Source: CAKZYD01 sp039026755 (GTDB taxonomy: Bacteria; Pseudomonadota; Alphaproteobacteria; Sphingomonadales; CAKZYD01). From it: a stretch of 6,873 bases of DNA. Positions 5,525-6,873 of this stretch are shown piece by piece. The position numbers were made by a program, and so were the translations under genes. Position 1 is the stretch's first letter. Every line of letters starts with the position of its first letter. The notes under the pieces are model-generated. The model did not search any database, was not told the DNA's origin, and was given only the letters and a program-made list of their open reading frames with translations. The DNA is taken from contig JBCCLR010000205.1 of assembly GCA_039026755.1 (NCBI GenBank), positions 1 through 6,873 on the forward strand, written 5' to 3'.

Positions 5525-6873
5525 CTACTTTAGGCGCTGTTTTGTACGAAGTGTTGGGGCTGTATTGATCGGGTCTTCCGGCCATGGATGTTTCGGGTAG
5601 CGCCCTCGGATCTCTTTGCGAAGTGCCGCATAGCCGCCGCGCCAAAACCCTGGCAAATCTTGTGTGGATTGCAAGGGTCTGCCAGCAGGCGACAGGAGCG
5701 TAATGACCAGCGCGATGCTGCCGTTTGCAATATTAGGGTGCGTCTTGATCCCAAAAAAAGCCTGCAGCTTTGCCGCGACGGTTGGTGCTGGCTGCGCGGT
5801 ATAGTCAATAGGTACTTTGCCGCCGCTTGGTAACTCAAAGTGGGTTGGCGCAAACCGATCAAGGCGCTGCAGCGCTACATAGTCTTGTATTTGAGTGATG
5901 GCGTTTATCAGCGCGGCTGGTGCAACGCCCGAAAGGCTGTCGACCGCCAGCAGTAGCGGCTTTAACCAGAGTTCAGCTTGGCTCAGCAAGCCGGCATCTG
6001 AAAAATCTGGCACGTCAGCACCATTCATGCGCGCAAAGTCTGCCCGTGCGCGCAGCGCTGTAAAGCTGTCTGGCCAGGCCAGTGCATCGAGACCGCGCTG
6101 TTCCACCATCTCCAGCAGCATATCGGCTAAATGCGCCCCAGGCAGCAAATCCGACGTTTGTGTTGAGACCGTAATCGCGCCAATACGCCGCGTTTCAATT
6201 GCTTGCAGTTTGCCTGTGGTTTGATGTTCGCGCAGCTTGGTATTGACGTTGATGCTGCCCGCAAGGTGGCGTTCAACCTGCGCGGCATCAAGCGCCCATG
6301 CCGAATTTATGCGCACTTCTGTACCCGATAAAACAGCGTCGCCGACCACCAAATAGTCAGCATTTTCAAGCTGCGGCGCCCTCTCTAAAAAAGCGCCACG
6401 CCCTGCTGCAAGTTTAAAGCTTGCGCTCCGGCGCCGCTTTGCCAAGAGTTGGGGACGCGCTTGGGCAAGGAGCAGGGCAGGATTGTTATGCTGTGCCGGC
6501 AAAGCAGACAATCCTGCTGCAGCAACATCAGACTGCCATTGGCGTGCGCGGCGGCGCATTGACTTTGCCCTTGCATCCGTTCGCGCATGTAAGACTGTAA
6601 CGGCATCACTGAGGTCAACACAGCCCGCTGACCGGGCTGTTCCATCGCTCAACACCGCGCAAAGCAGTGCCGCGTCTTGCGCAAGCGCCGTGTCGTGACC
6701 CTCCGCCATTCGGCATGCATTGATAAGCATGGCCGCCAAATCAATCGCCATCGGCAATTTGGCCGCCAGACGTCCAACGGCTGTGATTGTCCCATCACCC
6801 GTGATAAGGCCAAGCGCCTCCAAACGTTGGCGTGCCGCCGAAACTTGTTTTTGCGGCGGCGCCGTAACCCAGC
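5525..6873 (-). CDS. hrpB: ATP-dependent helicase HrpB, C-terminal part (5' end beyond window)
   Basis: The frame is open from the right edge and the 448 visible residues are the C-terminal half or so of HrpB, a DEAH/RHA-like superfamily 2 helicase usually around 800 residues long. The two RecA-like motor domains lie outside the window. The first visible residues, WVTAPP followed by an AARQRLEALGLI helix, correspond to the helicase-associated winged-helix region. Next come the GRLAAKLPMAIDLAAML segment and a long middle part. The HrpB-specific C-terminal domain follows, with PIDYTAQPAPTVAAKLQAFFG and the signature TQDLPGFWRGGYAALRKEIR beginning near visible residue 403, then GRYPKHPWPEDP close to the end. 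These last motifs separate HrpB from HrpA and from DEAH splicing-type helicases. Its cellular role is poorly defined, and RNA or nucleoprotein remodelling is only presumed from the family. The stop is 14 bases from the sppA stop on the opposite strand. A TTG at 6823 is internal, not a start. Confidence 0.95.
   Translation of the reverse strand, partial: WVTAPPQKQVSAARQRLEALGLITGDGTITAVGRLAAKLPMAIDLAAMLINACRMAEGHDTALAQDAALLCAVLSDGTARSAGCVDLSDAVTVLHARTDARAKSMRRRARQWQSDVAAAGLSALPAQHNNPALLLAQARPQLLAKRRRSASFKLAAGRGAFLERAPQLENADYLVVGDAVLSGTEVRINSAWALDAAQVERHLAGSINVNTKLREHQTTGKLQAIETRRIGAITVSTQTSDLLPGAHLADMLLEMVEQRGLDALAWPDSFTALRARADFARMNGADVPDFSDAGLLSQAELWLKPLLLAVDSLSGVAPAALINAITQIQDYVALQRLDRFAPTHFELPSGGKVPIDYTAQPAPTVAAKLQAFFGIKTHPNIANGSIALVITLLSPAGRPLQSTQDLPGFWRGGYAALRKEIRGRYPKHPWPEDPINTAPTLRTKQRLK

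Noticed and set aside
5895..6224. 109-residue plus-strand frame inside hrpB
   Set aside because: It lies opposite a continuous HrpB reading frame and shows no motif of its own.

Overview
The window looks like an ordinary chromosomal stretch from a moderately GC-rich Gram-negative bacterium, most likely an alphaproteobacterium. The evidence is a GroEL and GroES with alphaproteobacterial-looking sequence behind a CIRCE operator, a full-length 67K-type SppA, a long HrpB-type helicase, and a predicted outer-membrane-type lipoprotein. I cannot name a genus. I see no tRNA, rRNA, CRISPR array, insertion sequence, integrase or phage gene.

Layout from left to right. (1) The 5' part of a minus-strand gene for a DUF302 lipoprotein runs off the left edge. 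(2) A strong intrinsic terminator ends the groES-groEL operon, which is transcribed leftwards: groL at 492-2153 and groS at 2206-2517. (3) The operon control region holds a perfect CIRCE inverted repeat just downstream of a TTGACA promoter, which predicts HrcA repression and heat-shock induction. (4) A rightward gene encodes an exported DUF3179 protein. (5) Also rightward, sppA encodes a complete two-domain (67K) signal peptide peptidase with its Lys-Ser catalytic pair intact. (6) Converging on sppA with a 14-base gap is the C-terminal half of the ATP-dependent helicase gene hrpB, which runs off the right edge.

Functional links. groES and groEL form one chaperonin unit. SppA, which clears signal peptides and works at the inner membrane, and the exported DUF3179 protein both belong to envelope biology, but nothing in the sequence proves co-transcription. 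hrpB and the DUF302 gene appear to be independent neighbours. There are no gene-free stretches over 300 bases; the largest gap (2518-2790) is the divergent control region between groS and the DUF3179 gene.

I found no convincing undescribed system. The items under findings are modest: an extended CIRCE with a promoter of mixed character, a thioredoxin-like CGPC motif in the DUF3179 protein, a hairpin over the sppA stop codon, and a few start-site and context points.
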